A DNA stretch of 64,000 bases. Source: Marinobacter changyiensis. Its GTDB lineage: Bacteria > Pseudomonadota > Gammaproteobacteria > Pseudomonadales > Oleiphilaceae. A program made the translations under genes and the position numbers. The stretch is taken from assembly GCF_009193265.1 (NCBI RefSeq), contig NZ_VZZZ01000006.1:1-64000 (forward strand). The letters are read 5' to 3'. The notes under the pieces are model-generated. The model searched no databases and was not told the DNA's origin. It saw only the letters and a list, made by a program, of their open reading frames with translations. Below, in pieces: positions 9,927-17,461 of the stretch (position 1 is its first letter; each line of letters starts with the position of its first letter).

Positions 9927-10150
9927 AGAAGTATATTTCGAACAAAGAATGGAACGTCGTCATTAAAGGTCTCGTCAAGCTCGGCTGGAGTTATCGGCGC
10001 GGTGGTAAGCATGGCCGACTAACCCATCCCGACTTCTCTCGAACACTCATCGTTCCAATCTCACCGAGTGATCATCGAAGTTTGCAAAACTTCATGCAAA
10101 CTCTCAGGTCAACTCGAATTTACGCTGGAATAGACAAGAGCCAGATCTGA
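9923..10150 (+). CDS. HicA-like small protein, copy 1
   Basis: A 75-residue basic protein starting at GTG 9923, which overlaps the stop of the viperin fragment. The pattern LVKLGWSYRRGGKHGRLTHP ... RTLIVPISPSDHRSLQNFM resembles HicA mRNA interferases (helix, 'G(S/K)H' histidine strand, 'H/P...V.IP' strand, 'L..IL' final helix). HicA toxins cut mRNA and are normally paired with HicB, but no HicB-like frame is adjacent. It is a close homologue of the protein at 21840-22049. It may have outlived its viperin partner, and expression is uncertain now that the upstream gene is broken. Confidence 0.6.
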   Translation: MKKYISNKEWNVVIKGLVKLGWSYRRGGKHGRLTHPDFSRTLIVPISPSDHRSLQNFMQTLRSTRIYAGIDKSQI

Positions 10151-10153
10151 CAA

Positions 10154-10225
10154 AAAAGGCAACCAGGCGCCCGCTGGGCATCCTTTTAAAGTAGGTCCAG
10201 CAGCAACCTGCAGCCGACGTGACAT
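10154..10225 (+). repeat. Degenerate copy of the hairpin region that follows the viperin/HicA-like pair
   Basis: The stretch CGCTGGGCATCC...GGTCCAGCAGCA corresponds to the hairpin region at 22076-22106 (CGCTGGACCTC...GAGGTCCAGCG). The stem has lost pairing here through an extra base and substitutions. The match shows that the duplicated unit runs past the HicA-like gene into its 3' flank. Confidence 0.6.
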
Positions 10226-10273
10226 TACCGAATCAACCGGTGGCGAGCACACTTCTTAGTTTAACCACAGGTC

Positions 10274-10295
10274 AATGGCAAAAATACTTGCCATT
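10274..10295 (-). terminator. Hairpin downstream of the nmad3 gene
   Basis: AATGGCAA (10274-10281) and TTGCCATT (10288-10295) form a perfect 8-bp stem about 50 bases past the nmad3 stop. There is no clear T-run after it on the minus strand, so it is a weak terminator candidate or an operator-like palindrome. Confidence 0.35.
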
Positions 10296-10341
10296 TGGGC
10301 AAAGGGGGTAGAAGACGCCGGTGAAACTAATTAATCGCTCA

Positions 10342-11190
10342 TTACTGCCGCACAAGCCCATTAAGCCAGGAAATCGCCTCGGGATAAGCGGCAGTTTCAA
10401 GAACAAACTCCTGATCTCTAGAAGCACTCATTAGGTGACAGTACTTCCCAGCCTTAGTCCAGCGCGACGGGTTGCTATGGAAGCTCAATGTGAAACCGGA
10501 ACTATTGGGATAGAAGAAACTCGGCAAGCGCCACAGTGTTGGGGATGATATCCCTGGTGCGGTCAGTCTATACCGGTCATGCATTTGTCTGAATGTTCCC
10601 GCCCCCGGCAACCCAGTATCCATTCCACCCAGACGGAGAGTCTCAGACGCAAGATATAGGGTGTTGCTTGCGTCAATTTGACCGTGAAAGTGGGGGTGAT
10701 AACGGGCCCAGGCCAACTCCTCCTCTGCTAACTGGTCAACCTTGTGGATCTGCTCTATCTGGAGCCAGCCCCACAGCGCATGAAACGGGGGTGCCGACTT
10801 GATGAACCTCCAATCCTCACCACATTTCTCAACAGGTCTAAATAATCCGAAAAACAAGAAGACGTCACCCATGCCTACTTCTTGCTTACGCAGATGCCCT
10901 TGAGCGCTACCCGACTGCCCAAGCAGAGGTCGCCAGTCAGTATCTCGCGGGTAAACATCTGGAATGAGATCAGGATCAAGGTGGGCGTAATGCGCGACGC
11001 GCCGGGGATCGCTCGTTAGGTCAGCAACGAGCTTACCGATATTTATCCCGTGATAGTCCAGCTCTTGATAGGTAATGCGTGATTTCTTGTCCGGGATAGG
11101 TAATGCATAAAAAGAGCCGTCGGGAAATACCGGACTGGGACATCCACCTGCGGATGAATCAAATCCCTTTCGGCTCAAGATCAGCTTCAT
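10342..11190 (-). CDS. Nmad3-type putative nucleotide-modification protein
   Basis: A 282-residue protein opening MKLILSRKGFDSSAGGCPSP then VFPDGSFYALPIPD. This N-terminus is characteristic of the 'nucleotide modification associated domain 3' family, predicted from comparative genomics to act in DNA or nucleotide base modification; biochemical activity is not established to my knowledge. Other family-like stretches are DPDLIPDVYPR, GMGDVFLFFGLFRPVE and HALWGWLQIE. Its start overlaps the nmad2 stop by four bases, so the two are translated as a pair. The gene looks intact even though its partner is frameshifted. Family assignment is good; function is inferred. Confidence 0.75.
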   Translation of the reverse strand: MKLILSRKGFDSSAGGCPSPVFPDGSFYALPIPDKKSRITYQELDYHGINIGKLVADLTSDPRRVAHYAHLDPDLIPDVYPRDTDWRPLLGQSGSAQGHLRKQEVGMGDVFLFFGLFRPVEKCGEDWRFIKSAPPFHALWGWLQIEQIHKVDQLAEEELAWARYHPHFHGQIDASNTLYLASETLRLGGMDTGLPGAGTFRQMHDRYRLTAPGISSPTLWRLPSFFYPNSSGFTLSFHSNPSRWTKAGKYCHLMSASRDQEFVLETAAYPEAISWLNGLVRQ

Positions 11191-11848
11191 CCGCGCGCTC
11201 CGCAGGAAGACCTATGCGCAGTTAATTTAGCCGGCCAGCTATGAGGCATTCCATTCCTGCCAGGTCTGCATTGGCTTCGAACAAAATCAATGAATCTTCG
11301 TGCTTGCGATTCTTCCGTCTGAGCACCATGAGCAAATTGTCCCCGGGGAACAGTTGGACGGAGTTCTGGTGGGACAACCAGGGAATCCCTGCCAAAATAG
11401 TAGAACTCACCTGCAACGAGGACGTACTGGCCGGATATGTCGCGCTTCAAATCATCTTGGCTGGGCATATTGTTCCCCCAATGATTTGCGTTCGGGAGTT
11501 GTTCAAAATGCTCTCCTTCAAAGGCACCGACAACGCAAGGCCGATAGATATTGTCTCCTGCTTTAGCTTCCGGACCTTTTGCGGTCATATCAGGAATCTT
11601 GCTTTGGAACCGAGGGTCCTCAAAGTACTCACGGATATGCAGCTTCTCAGCGACCTGCATAAGGTAGATAAGCCGCTCCTCACCCACTGGATCACCCACC
11701 AACGATACTGAAGTAAATCCAGCTATCCAGTCACCCTTTCCCTTACACCGACGTATCTGGGGTTTACACGTCGCCAATGTCAGCGTTTTGCCAAAAGGGT
11801 TAGGGGCAAACCGGTATCGCTGACTAGCTTATAGGCGAAAAGACGCAT
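11187..11848 (-). pseudogene. Nmad2-type putative nucleotide-modification protein, frameshifted near its start
   Basis: The ATG at 11848 has a strong ribosome site (GGAGGAAAAGG) and reads MRLFAYKLVSDTG. The next frame continues FAPNPFGKTLTLATCKPQIR, then GDWIAG, DPRFQSKIPD, GDNIY and EFYYFG, all typical of the Nmad2 family. Restoring one T in the GGTTTGCC stretch near 11,812 rejoins them into an ordinary family-length protein (about 220 residues). Without it, only an internal TTG near 11777 could start the remaining 196 residues. It is coupled to nmad3 downstream. The lesion could be phase variation, decay or a sequencing slip. Confidence 0.7.
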
Positions 11849-11945
11849 CCTTTTCCTCCGTAGAATAATCCGCGTAGATCTGCTTCAAATACATACCCGG
11901 ATAATGCCAGCCCACAAGATTGACGGCTCCAAAGGACGCCCAGAC
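11829..11945 (-). pseudogene. C-terminal fragment of an unidentified protein upstream of nmad2
   Basis: A 38-codon open frame with no usable start reads VWASFGAVNLVGWHYPGMYL followed by KQIYADYSTEEK, and stops inside the first codons of nmad2 (20-base overlap). The protein-like composition and tight overlap suggest the tail of a third gene of the nmad operon whose body is deleted. I do not recognise the family. Confidence 0.3.
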
Positions 11946-12100
11946 CTAGATCACGAAGCGACCGAGGCCTGTAAGCCCACCTTTTTTAGGTCAGACTCGC
12001 GCCCTGGATCATTAACTCCCTAGTCTCCCGTTCCAGGTGAGACAGACTTCTATGCAGCAACTGACGACATGGAATCTGACAGTGAAATAGAGAAAAGGAA

Positions 12101-12346
12101 CTACTCACGACCTGTCTGTGGCTGGTCCCGTTCTTCCATGAAATCGTCGGTCACACCTCCGTCGTCTGAGTCAAAATAGTCATCCCAAACAGAGTCGAGC
12201 GGCCCTTCATAGCTTATGACAGAACCCTTGAGCCGCTCTAATGGTGTGAGTTCATCCATGGGCGGTTCGGCCACCTTATCGGCGCGGACCGACTCAGCAT
12301 CAGGCTCCTCGAAAAGCTCTTGCTCAGTGGACGTTTTCTTGTCCAT
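12101..12346 (-). CDS. Small acidic hypothetical protein
   Basis: An 81-residue, strongly acidic protein (many Asp/Glu, for example VWDDYFDSDDGGVTDDFMEE), probably largely disordered. A good ribosome site (GGGAGGG, seven bases ahead of ATG) supports the start. No family is recognised. Small acidic proteins in such islands are sometimes DNA mimics or antitoxin-like, but nothing here proves that. It lies between the nmad pair and the AbiE genes on the same strand, with gaps of about 170-250 bases on each side. Confidence 0.5.
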   Translation of the reverse strand: MDKKTSTEQELFEEPDAESVRADKVAEPPMDELTPLERLKGSVISYEGPLDSVWDDYFDSDDGGVTDDFMEERDQPQTGRE

Positions 12347-12519
12347 AGAACCCTCCCGGTCAAGGGACTTAATACAACACCCTTCATTTTATCAGGCGGT
12401 CACCTGCTACAGCTATCAGCGATCGCTCGTCGAATTCTGAGCATAAGCCTAGATTTATTGCAGTCCGTATCAGCGCACTTTAAACGGGCTGATAAATCAC
12501 GCGACAGGCACAATGACCC

Positions 12520-13548
12520 TCAACGAGCATTAACACGGTTTTCGAGGTTCCGGATTGAGTCGACAATTTCCTTGAAGCTCGGAGGTGCTGAGTACATCAT
12601 GCCCGCACCCACCATTTTCTCATAGTCAGCCCGCAAGATCTCCAGAGTGCCCGTCTGCGGCAATAGCTTCAGCTGCCCATCCAGACATGCGTCATAGTTT
12701 GCGTAGCCCGTATGGAAGAACACTTTCTTATGGCGGACAACCTCCTCAAATAGCTCCCGGTTTTCAACGGCTGACTGGCCGGCAGGATGCTCTGCAAGCA
12801 TGACCAAGTCGTACCAATGCCTGGAAAGCCTTTCAGCACTCTCCCTGAGCTTGCCCCTGTTGCACTCGACATGTATGAGCGTGGCTTTCTCCCAAAATGT
12901 CCGTTCCGGGGAGAGAACCACGACCTCACTGCTCGGATAGACGAGGCCTTGCGTCAGCTCGGAGATGTACGGGGAGACCGTATGAGTTTCGTTGGGATCG
13001 ATAACGTTCCTGCCACCCAGCTCAATGAGTACCTGGGACCGGATGTATTCGCCCGTACGCTCTACAACGGATGGGTAAGTGACCCAGATCTTTTCACCAC
13101 CATCGTCCAACTCAACGGTATGCTGCTCAGCCGTTGGCAATTTGGCCAGCTCACTTTCGAGGTATGGGACGACCACTTCGTTCGCATAGGCCAAGACATA
13201 ACTTTTCAGTCGATCACTGAACTGCTTGGTTTTGGTCCGACTCACTCCCTCCGCGAAAGGATCAAAGCCCTCATCGAAGGCCCGGTAATCCAGCGTGATA
13301 TCGACGTCCTCGGAAAAGCGATCAATCACACCGTAAACCTTGGAGAGCGATGTACCTCCTTTGAAAGCCATAGGGTGTGCGCCGGGCATGGAGAACAGAG
13401 CCTGCAAGGTCCAGCAGACCCATATATCCTTCTCCAGCACCGAGGCTCCGCGAGCCAGTTGAGGCGCAACAGTTTGAAGGATATCGCTTTGTTCTTCTGC
13501 GGATAGTTCGAGAAACACCTGCTCAGCTATGGACACGCCCTGTCTCAT
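12520..13548 (-). CDS. abiEii: AbiEii nucleotidyltransferase toxin
   Basis: A 342-residue protein with the AbiEii/AbiGii nucleotidyltransferase signature: LEKDIWVCWTLQALF, then AFKGGTSLSKVYGVIDRFSE and DVDITLD (the GGTSLSK and S-x-DVDI pair, about residues 63-88). In type IV toxin-antitoxin systems the AbiEii toxin transfers nucleotides to a target, tRNA in characterised relatives, and stops growth of phage-infected cells. It overlaps the upstream antitoxin gene by 26 bases, the standard antitoxin-first layout. The length fits the family and all core motifs are present, so it is probably functional. Confidence 0.88.
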   Translation of the reverse strand: MRQGVSIAEQVFLELSAEEQSDILQTVAPQLARGASVLEKDIWVCWTLQALFSMPGAHPMAFKGGTSLSKVYGVIDRFSEDVDITLDYRAFDEGFDPFAEGVSRTKTKQFSDRLKSYVLAYANEVVVPYLESELAKLPTAEQHTVELDDGGEKIWVTYPSVVERTGEYIRSQVLIELGGRNVIDPNETHTVSPYISELTQGLVYPSSEVVVLSPERTFWEKATLIHVECNRGKLRESAERLSRHWYDLVMLAEHPAGQSAVENRELFEEVVRHKKVFFHTGYANYDACLDGQLKLLPQTGTLEILRADYEKMVGAGMMYSAPPSFKEIVDSIRNLENRVNAR

Positions 13549-14128
13549 ATTGCCTGAACGCCTCGCTCATCCACGCCGGCATACGTGAGGAAAGCAGCGT
13601 CTCGAACTCTTCTTCGCTCAGCCCTTCCTGGATCCGCTTCACTACCTCGGTGCTGATATTGTTTTTACCCAGATACCAAAGCGCGGAGAGGGCCAAACCA
13701 GGCCTCTTGCCTGCATGCTGAAGCTTCCGCTGACTGCTAGTGTGCATGAGCTTCACCTTAAGGTCTCCGATGCGAATTTCACGGGTAGGTCCATTGGTGT
13801 AGTAGACAGGTGTCGTTGGCATCTGCGTACTGAGCTTGAAACGGCGAGCCGCTTCGGCCCCATGGACCTGAACGGTCTCTCCATGATCTCTCGCGATCAC
13901 CTCGACCACGCGCGAAACATCCGGCATAACATTGCCGACAAACCGGCTTTGTTTGGGCCTGACGAAAACCCCACGTGCGACCCGCTGGATAGCGCCTCCT
14001 TCTACGAGCCTGGAGAGAGCCTTATCGACAGCAGCACGCGACCCCAGCCTCAGGAAACGGCTGTTGGTGAACGGTTCCCCTTGGGGAACCTTCGCGATTT
14101 GCTGCTGGACAGACTCTTTAACGGACAT
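13523..14128 (-). CDS. abiEi: AbiEi-type antitoxin / transcriptional autorepressor
   Basis: A 201-residue protein from ATG 14128 (MSVKESVQQQIAKVPQGEPF). The N-terminal winged helix (FTNSRFLRLGSRAAVDKALS) is followed by RGVFVRPKQSRFVG and a C-terminal antitoxin domain, as in the AbiEi/DUF6088 group. I prefer ATG 14128 over the in-frame ATG at 14143: GGAG lies a normal distance before it, and the upstream ATG sits against the operator repeat. It neutralises AbiEii and represses the operon by binding inverted repeats in its promoter (established for AbiEi). It overlaps the toxin start. Confidence 0.82.
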   Translation of the reverse strand: MSVKESVQQQIAKVPQGEPFTNSRFLRLGSRAAVDKALSRLVEGGAIQRVARGVFVRPKQSRFVGNVMPDVSRVVEVIARDHGETVQVHGAEAARRFKLSTQMPTTPVYYTNGPTREIRIGDLKVKLMHTSSQRKLQHAGKRPGLALSALWYLGKNNISTEVVKRIQEGLSEEEFETLLSSRMPAWMSEAFRQYETGRVHS

Positions 14129-14147
14129 GAAACATATCTCCATTGAC

Positions 14148-14176
14148 TGTCAGAAAAACTACCATTTTTTCTGACA
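14148..14176. promoter_or_regulatory. 11-bp inverted repeat: probable AbiEi operator
   Basis: TGTCAGAAAAA (14148-14158) and TTTTTCTGACA (14166-14176) are perfect reverse complements with a 7-base spacer, ending about 20 bases before the preferred abiEi start. A TTGAAC -35-like hexamer on the minus strand lies just upstream. AbiEi proteins autoregulate through such repeats, so this is the likely binding site. Confidence 0.7.
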
Positions 14177-14437
14177 CCGTTCAAGTTTTGACCACGGAGC
14201 AGCCCCCGCCTTAGCCCCCCGGTTCATCTGGCTCCAATCTTGCCCAAATCAAATTGGGTTGTACGGAGCACCCGGTTCGAAGTATGATTTTATCTCGGCG
14301 CCGATGGACGCCCGCCGCTTGCACTGGCGAAGCTCCGCACCATCCTGCATTACTACTCTTTTCCCTGGCCTTATTCCAAGACGCGGCCGTGGTGAGCAAG
14401 CAACCAGATCAGATGCCGCGTTGTAGGAATCTGAGCT

Positions 14438-15214
14438 ATGCCAAACTATACCTATCTCGATCTCTTCAAACGTCGTGCGAAGCTATTTTCTCAAACTAAA
14501 AACCTCAAACTGTCGGTCGCCCAGGAGCAATTGGCCAGAGAGAGCGGCTTTACAGACTTTCATGAGTTGCAAACTGTCTCCAAGCGCTCACCCGGGGACC
14601 CTCGACTAGCAAAAGCCGGTCTGGGTGTTACTGAACCAGGGGACATACTCTACGAGCAGAAGGTCTACGCTGCCGTAGAACAGGAGATCGAAGAGGCACT
14701 GGCTGGTGAAATCGCCGAGACCAATGCTTCGAACTTCACCCTTGAGAACCTGGAAGTCCTTGAATCGAACTACTGTCAACGCAGCGGCGTGGGTACAGTT
14801 CGCTTCAGCGGCGACTACATCGGTGAGCAAGATTCCGATCGCATTTACCATGACCATTCATTTCCTGTGCATGCGGAGATCAGGGCTCGTAAGTCCAACG
14901 ATCAATGGGCTCTATCCGATGATGAGGGTTTCGAAATACAAGGTATCTGCGTTGACTGTGAGACGGTTATGAATGTGAGTACTGTCCTGGATGATTCCGG
15001 GGAGCCAACTGCCAGACACATTTGTGACCGATGCCTGGAGCACAGCGAAAGCTATGGGACCTGCGCACTTTGTTCCGAAGTGTTTGAGCTCAAGGACCTC
15101 AAACCCATCCCTGGCGGTCAGTTGGCGTGTTCTGAACATATAGATGACTTCTATCTCGACCCAGAGGAAGAGGAGGGCTGGGAAGGGAACATCGAGAGGG
15201 GGAACGATTTATAG
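14438..15214 (+). CDS. Hypothetical protein with N-terminal helical domain and C-terminal zinc-ribbon cysteines
   Basis: A 258-residue acidic protein. Residues 1-50 (LDLFKRRAKLF...LARESGFTDFHEL) resemble the N-terminal helical segment of proteins common on plasmids and islands. The middle (ALAGEIAETNASNFTLENLE ... GEQDSDRIYHDHSFPVHAEI) matches the same hypothetical family as far as I recall. From about residue 170, paired cysteines (ICVDCE, HICDRCLEH, CALCSEVFEL, CSEH) indicate a zinc-binding region. Function is unknown. It stands alone, divergent from abiE. Confidence 0.6.
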   Translation: MPNYTYLDLFKRRAKLFSQTKNLKLSVAQEQLARESGFTDFHELQTVSKRSPGDPRLAKAGLGVTEPGDILYEQKVYAAVEQEIEEALAGEIAETNASNFTLENLEVLESNYCQRSGVGTVRFSGDYIGEQDSDRIYHDHSFPVHAEIRARKSNDQWALSDDEGFEIQGICVDCETVMNVSTVLDDSGEPTARHICDRCLEHSESYGTCALCSEVFELKDLKPIPGGQLACSEHIDDFYLDPEEEEGWEGNIERGNDL

Positions 15215-15613
15215 AAGTGGGCATACCTCAGCGGCTCGGTCATGCCATGCAAGGCCGAGCAAGCTTTATTGACCTGAACCCCTCGCGCTCAAACGGAAGC
15301 TGGGCAGATAAAGATAAGCCTCCCGAACTTTGCAGACTCAGCGAGCTGAACCTGAACAGACTCCTCCTCCCACCCAAAGAGGGTGAGCAGGATCCACTGC
15401 AGTCATGTAATGAAGATGTCATTCTGCACAGGGGATCCGAAATGGCTCAGCTGACAGTGAACGCATGGCCAGACACCGCAGGAAGTGGCACGGAAGCAGA
15501 AGACTGTTGGGCTGAGCCAGAACCCGCCGACCGCCCTGTTTGGAACGGATGTCCAAACCATCAATGAGCGCACTGGCAACGTATTCGATAAGGGCGAATT
15601 GGAGAAAGCGTTC

Positions 15614-15638
15614 AACTATCCGGAAACTCCGGATAGTT
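15614..15638. repeat. Perfect 11-bp inverted repeat with 3-base loop
   Basis: AACTATCCGGA (15614-15624) and TCCGGATAGTT (15628-15638) form a perfect stem with loop AAC. No T-run follows, so it is not an ordinary terminator. It sits in the gene-poor stretch and could be a recombination site or insertion relic. Confidence 0.6.
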
Positions 15639-15944
15639 CGCCAGGAGGGCGAACGATAGGGTGGTTCACGATCAGACCTTTATAGTGGATCTCGCCAACC
15701 TGATCGCCAGCCAGCACCCAGGCCATCAACTAGTTCACCCTCGAAGGCTCCAAGCAACTGCGCCGATTGGGTGGTCTCGCGGTCAAGCATAACGTAAGCT
15801 CAGCCGCTCTGCTTGCCGTCATGGCTGAAGGCGGCGCTCTTCTTTTGGGTTGATCTCTGGGACCTGGCAGCTCCCGCCCGAAGTCGTAACGATTAGCCAT
15901 GCCAGACCACCTTTCGGATAGCGGACGGTTCACCGAGTTAATTT

Positions 15945-15975
15945 GTAAAGTGGGAACAGCTACCTTACACTTTAC
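15945..15975. promoter_or_regulatory. 8-bp inverted repeat ahead of the three-gene operon
   Basis: GTAAAGTG (15945-15952) and CACTTTAC (15968-15975) are exact reverse complements separated by 15 bases, ending 27 bases before the first ATG. The position fits an operator. The HTH protein encoded second in the operon is an obvious candidate to bind it. Confidence 0.45.
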
Positions 15976-16002
15976 ACGAACTCGACAAATGGACCCGCAG
16001 GC

Positions 16003-16821
16003 ATGCCGACTCAGAACTCAGCAGGCAAGCTCAAATATGCTCCTCTGGTACTGACTCTTGCGTCAGTTCAGATCCAGCCTGTGAAGAACATGGAAAAGTA
16101 CATTCCTGAAATTCAAGACGAACTGAGGGATGAGTATCCTGAAATCGTCGCACGGAAAGTACAAAAGAGAAGTTATAGTGACGACGCCCCTCCCGAAATA
16201 ACCTATGAAATCGACAGTTGGCAAATGGCTACTGCCAAGCGCGACTGGGTTGTCGTCATCGGACGAAATAATGTGACTATGGCGACAAGCGCGAATTACG
16301 AACGATTTTCCATTTTTGCTGAGAGATTCAGCGACATGTTGGAAAAGGTGTCACGAATTGTCCGCTTAAAGAGCTATCGCAGGTTCGGACTACGTCAAAT
16401 AGATAACATCAGCCCATTTGGGGGGCATGGCATTGACGAACTTGTCGACAGCAGATTTCAACCTCCAAAAGAACTTGATGATTTTACTAGCGACTTTAGC
16501 CAAACCGAAGTCCACTACCGGACCGAAATAGGACGGCTCGTGCTAAGAGCTTTATATTCCTATAAGGAAAGCTCTATCCCTTCTGTTCCGGAAAGCCTTC
16601 AACCCCTACTGATGAGCCTTCTGTCACCAATAGAGCAAAAAAAAGTTGGAGAGGTTGTTCTACTGGACATCGACCACTTTGTTGAATACGGTGAATTGAA
16701 GGAACTCGACCTCGAAGACATGAAGGAACAACTTCAGATGCTTCATTTAGGCGCCAGAGATCTATTCTTTAATGCCGTTACCCCTGATGCTCGCAGGCTA
16801 TGGAAAGGTGAGGAAGTATGA
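16003..16821 (+). CDS. TIGR04255-like protein, first gene of a three-gene operon
   Basis: A 272-residue protein. The opening (KLKYAPLVLTLASVQIQPV then KNMEKYIPEIQDELRDEYPE), the RDWVVVIGRNNVTMATSANY segment and the LDIDHF/FF.A(V)TPDARRLW ending follow the pattern of the sporadically distributed TIGR04255 family, whose function is unknown. It is intact and of usual length. The next gene begins four bases before its end, so the two are translationally coupled. The family is often found in variable regions, which fits a defence or toxin-antitoxin role, but that is inference. Confidence 0.65.
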   Translation: MPTQNSAGKLKYAPLVLTLASVQIQPVKNMEKYIPEIQDELRDEYPEIVARKVQKRSYSDDAPPEITYEIDSWQMATAKRDWVVVIGRNNVTMATSANYERFSIFAERFSDMLEKVSRIVRLKSYRRFGLRQIDNISPFGGHGIDELVDSRFQPPKELDDFTSDFSQTEVHYRTEIGRLVLRALYSYKESSIPSVPESLQPLLMSLLSPIEQKKVGEVVLLDIDHFVEYGELKELDLEDMKEQLQMLHLGARDLFFNAVTPDARRLWKGEEV

Positions 16822-17444
16822 CTGCTTTTGCAGCAATTGGACCAGAAGCGGCCCCAGCAACCATGCATCCGGAACCCGTCAGGGATCAATCTGAGTACGC
16901 AATCGTAGGTGCCCCACCGGCGCACTACGCAACAATGGACGACCGCCTAATTCCGGTTTGGGAAGGGTTCACAGGAAACCTGGCCACACGCGCCCGAATT
17001 GTGCCTTTCGAATCAGATGCAGCCAGACACAACCGCTTTGTTCACGACATCCAGACCCTGCGTGAGAAATTTGGCTTGAGCAAACTACAAACGTCGAAAT
17101 TGCTGCTTGTTTCCCGTCAAACAATTTATGATTGGGAAGCGAAAACCCCGCGTCAAATTCGACCAGAGCATGAGCAACGACTTGCGGTGCTTACTCGGGC
17201 GCTTGGACATTTCGACGGAGACTCTACTCATCACTTAGGCAAGCTCCTTAAGCAAAAAGCAGATCCTACGATCCAAGCCCTATGGAACACTCTTACTGAC
17301 GCCACCCCCTCGGAAGATGAATTAAATACTGTCGTAAAAACAGTCTCCCGCAAAATGAAAATGGCTGAAAAAGCACGGCGCCTGAGTGAAAACACCCAGG
17401 TTTCCAGTCAGCATCACGAGATCGACCCCCTTATTCATGGCTAG
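16818..17444 (+). CDS. Helix-turn-helix protein of the three-gene operon
   Basis: A 208-residue protein with a clear HTH at about residues 77-115 (LREKFGLSKLQTSKLLLVSR then QTIYDWEAKTP), in the style of XRE or MarR-like antitoxins. The first 60 residues are of low predicted order and the C-terminus is basic. It overlaps the gene before it by four bases and is followed after 17 bases by the next. An antitoxin or autorepressor role, using the repeat at 15945-15975, is the simplest reading. I see no catalytic motif. Confidence 0.65.
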   Translation: MTAFAAIGPEAAPATMHPEPVRDQSEYAIVGAPPAHYATMDDRLIPVWEGFTGNLATRARIVPFESDAARHNRFVHDIQTLREKFGLSKLQTSKLLLVSRQTIYDWEAKTPRQIRPEHEQRLAVLTRALGHFDGDSTHHLGKLLKQKADPTIQALWNTLTDATPSEDELNTVVKTVSRKMKMAEKARRLSENTQVSSQHHEIDPLIHG

Positions 17445-17461
17445 GAGTTCTCCGCAGCGCT

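Larger units (their letters stand above)
15215..16002. other. Gene-poor stretch with no supported gene
   Basis: Several short frames exist (for example a GTG-started frame at 15485-15685 containing QTINERTGNVFDKGELEKAF), but none matches a family I know or has a convincing start. The frames look like debris of older insertions. It holds one strong palindrome (15614-15638) and, at its right end, the probable promoter of the next operon. Confidence 0.4.

Noticed and set aside
12787..13506. 239-codon plus-strand frame opposite abiEii
   Set aside because: The minus strand carries the nucleotidyltransferase motifs and standard antitoxin overlap; the plus frame has none.
15217..15685. Possible small genes after the zinc-ribbon protein
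   Set aside because: Open frames exist but lack ribosome sites, family resemblance or neighbours that support them.
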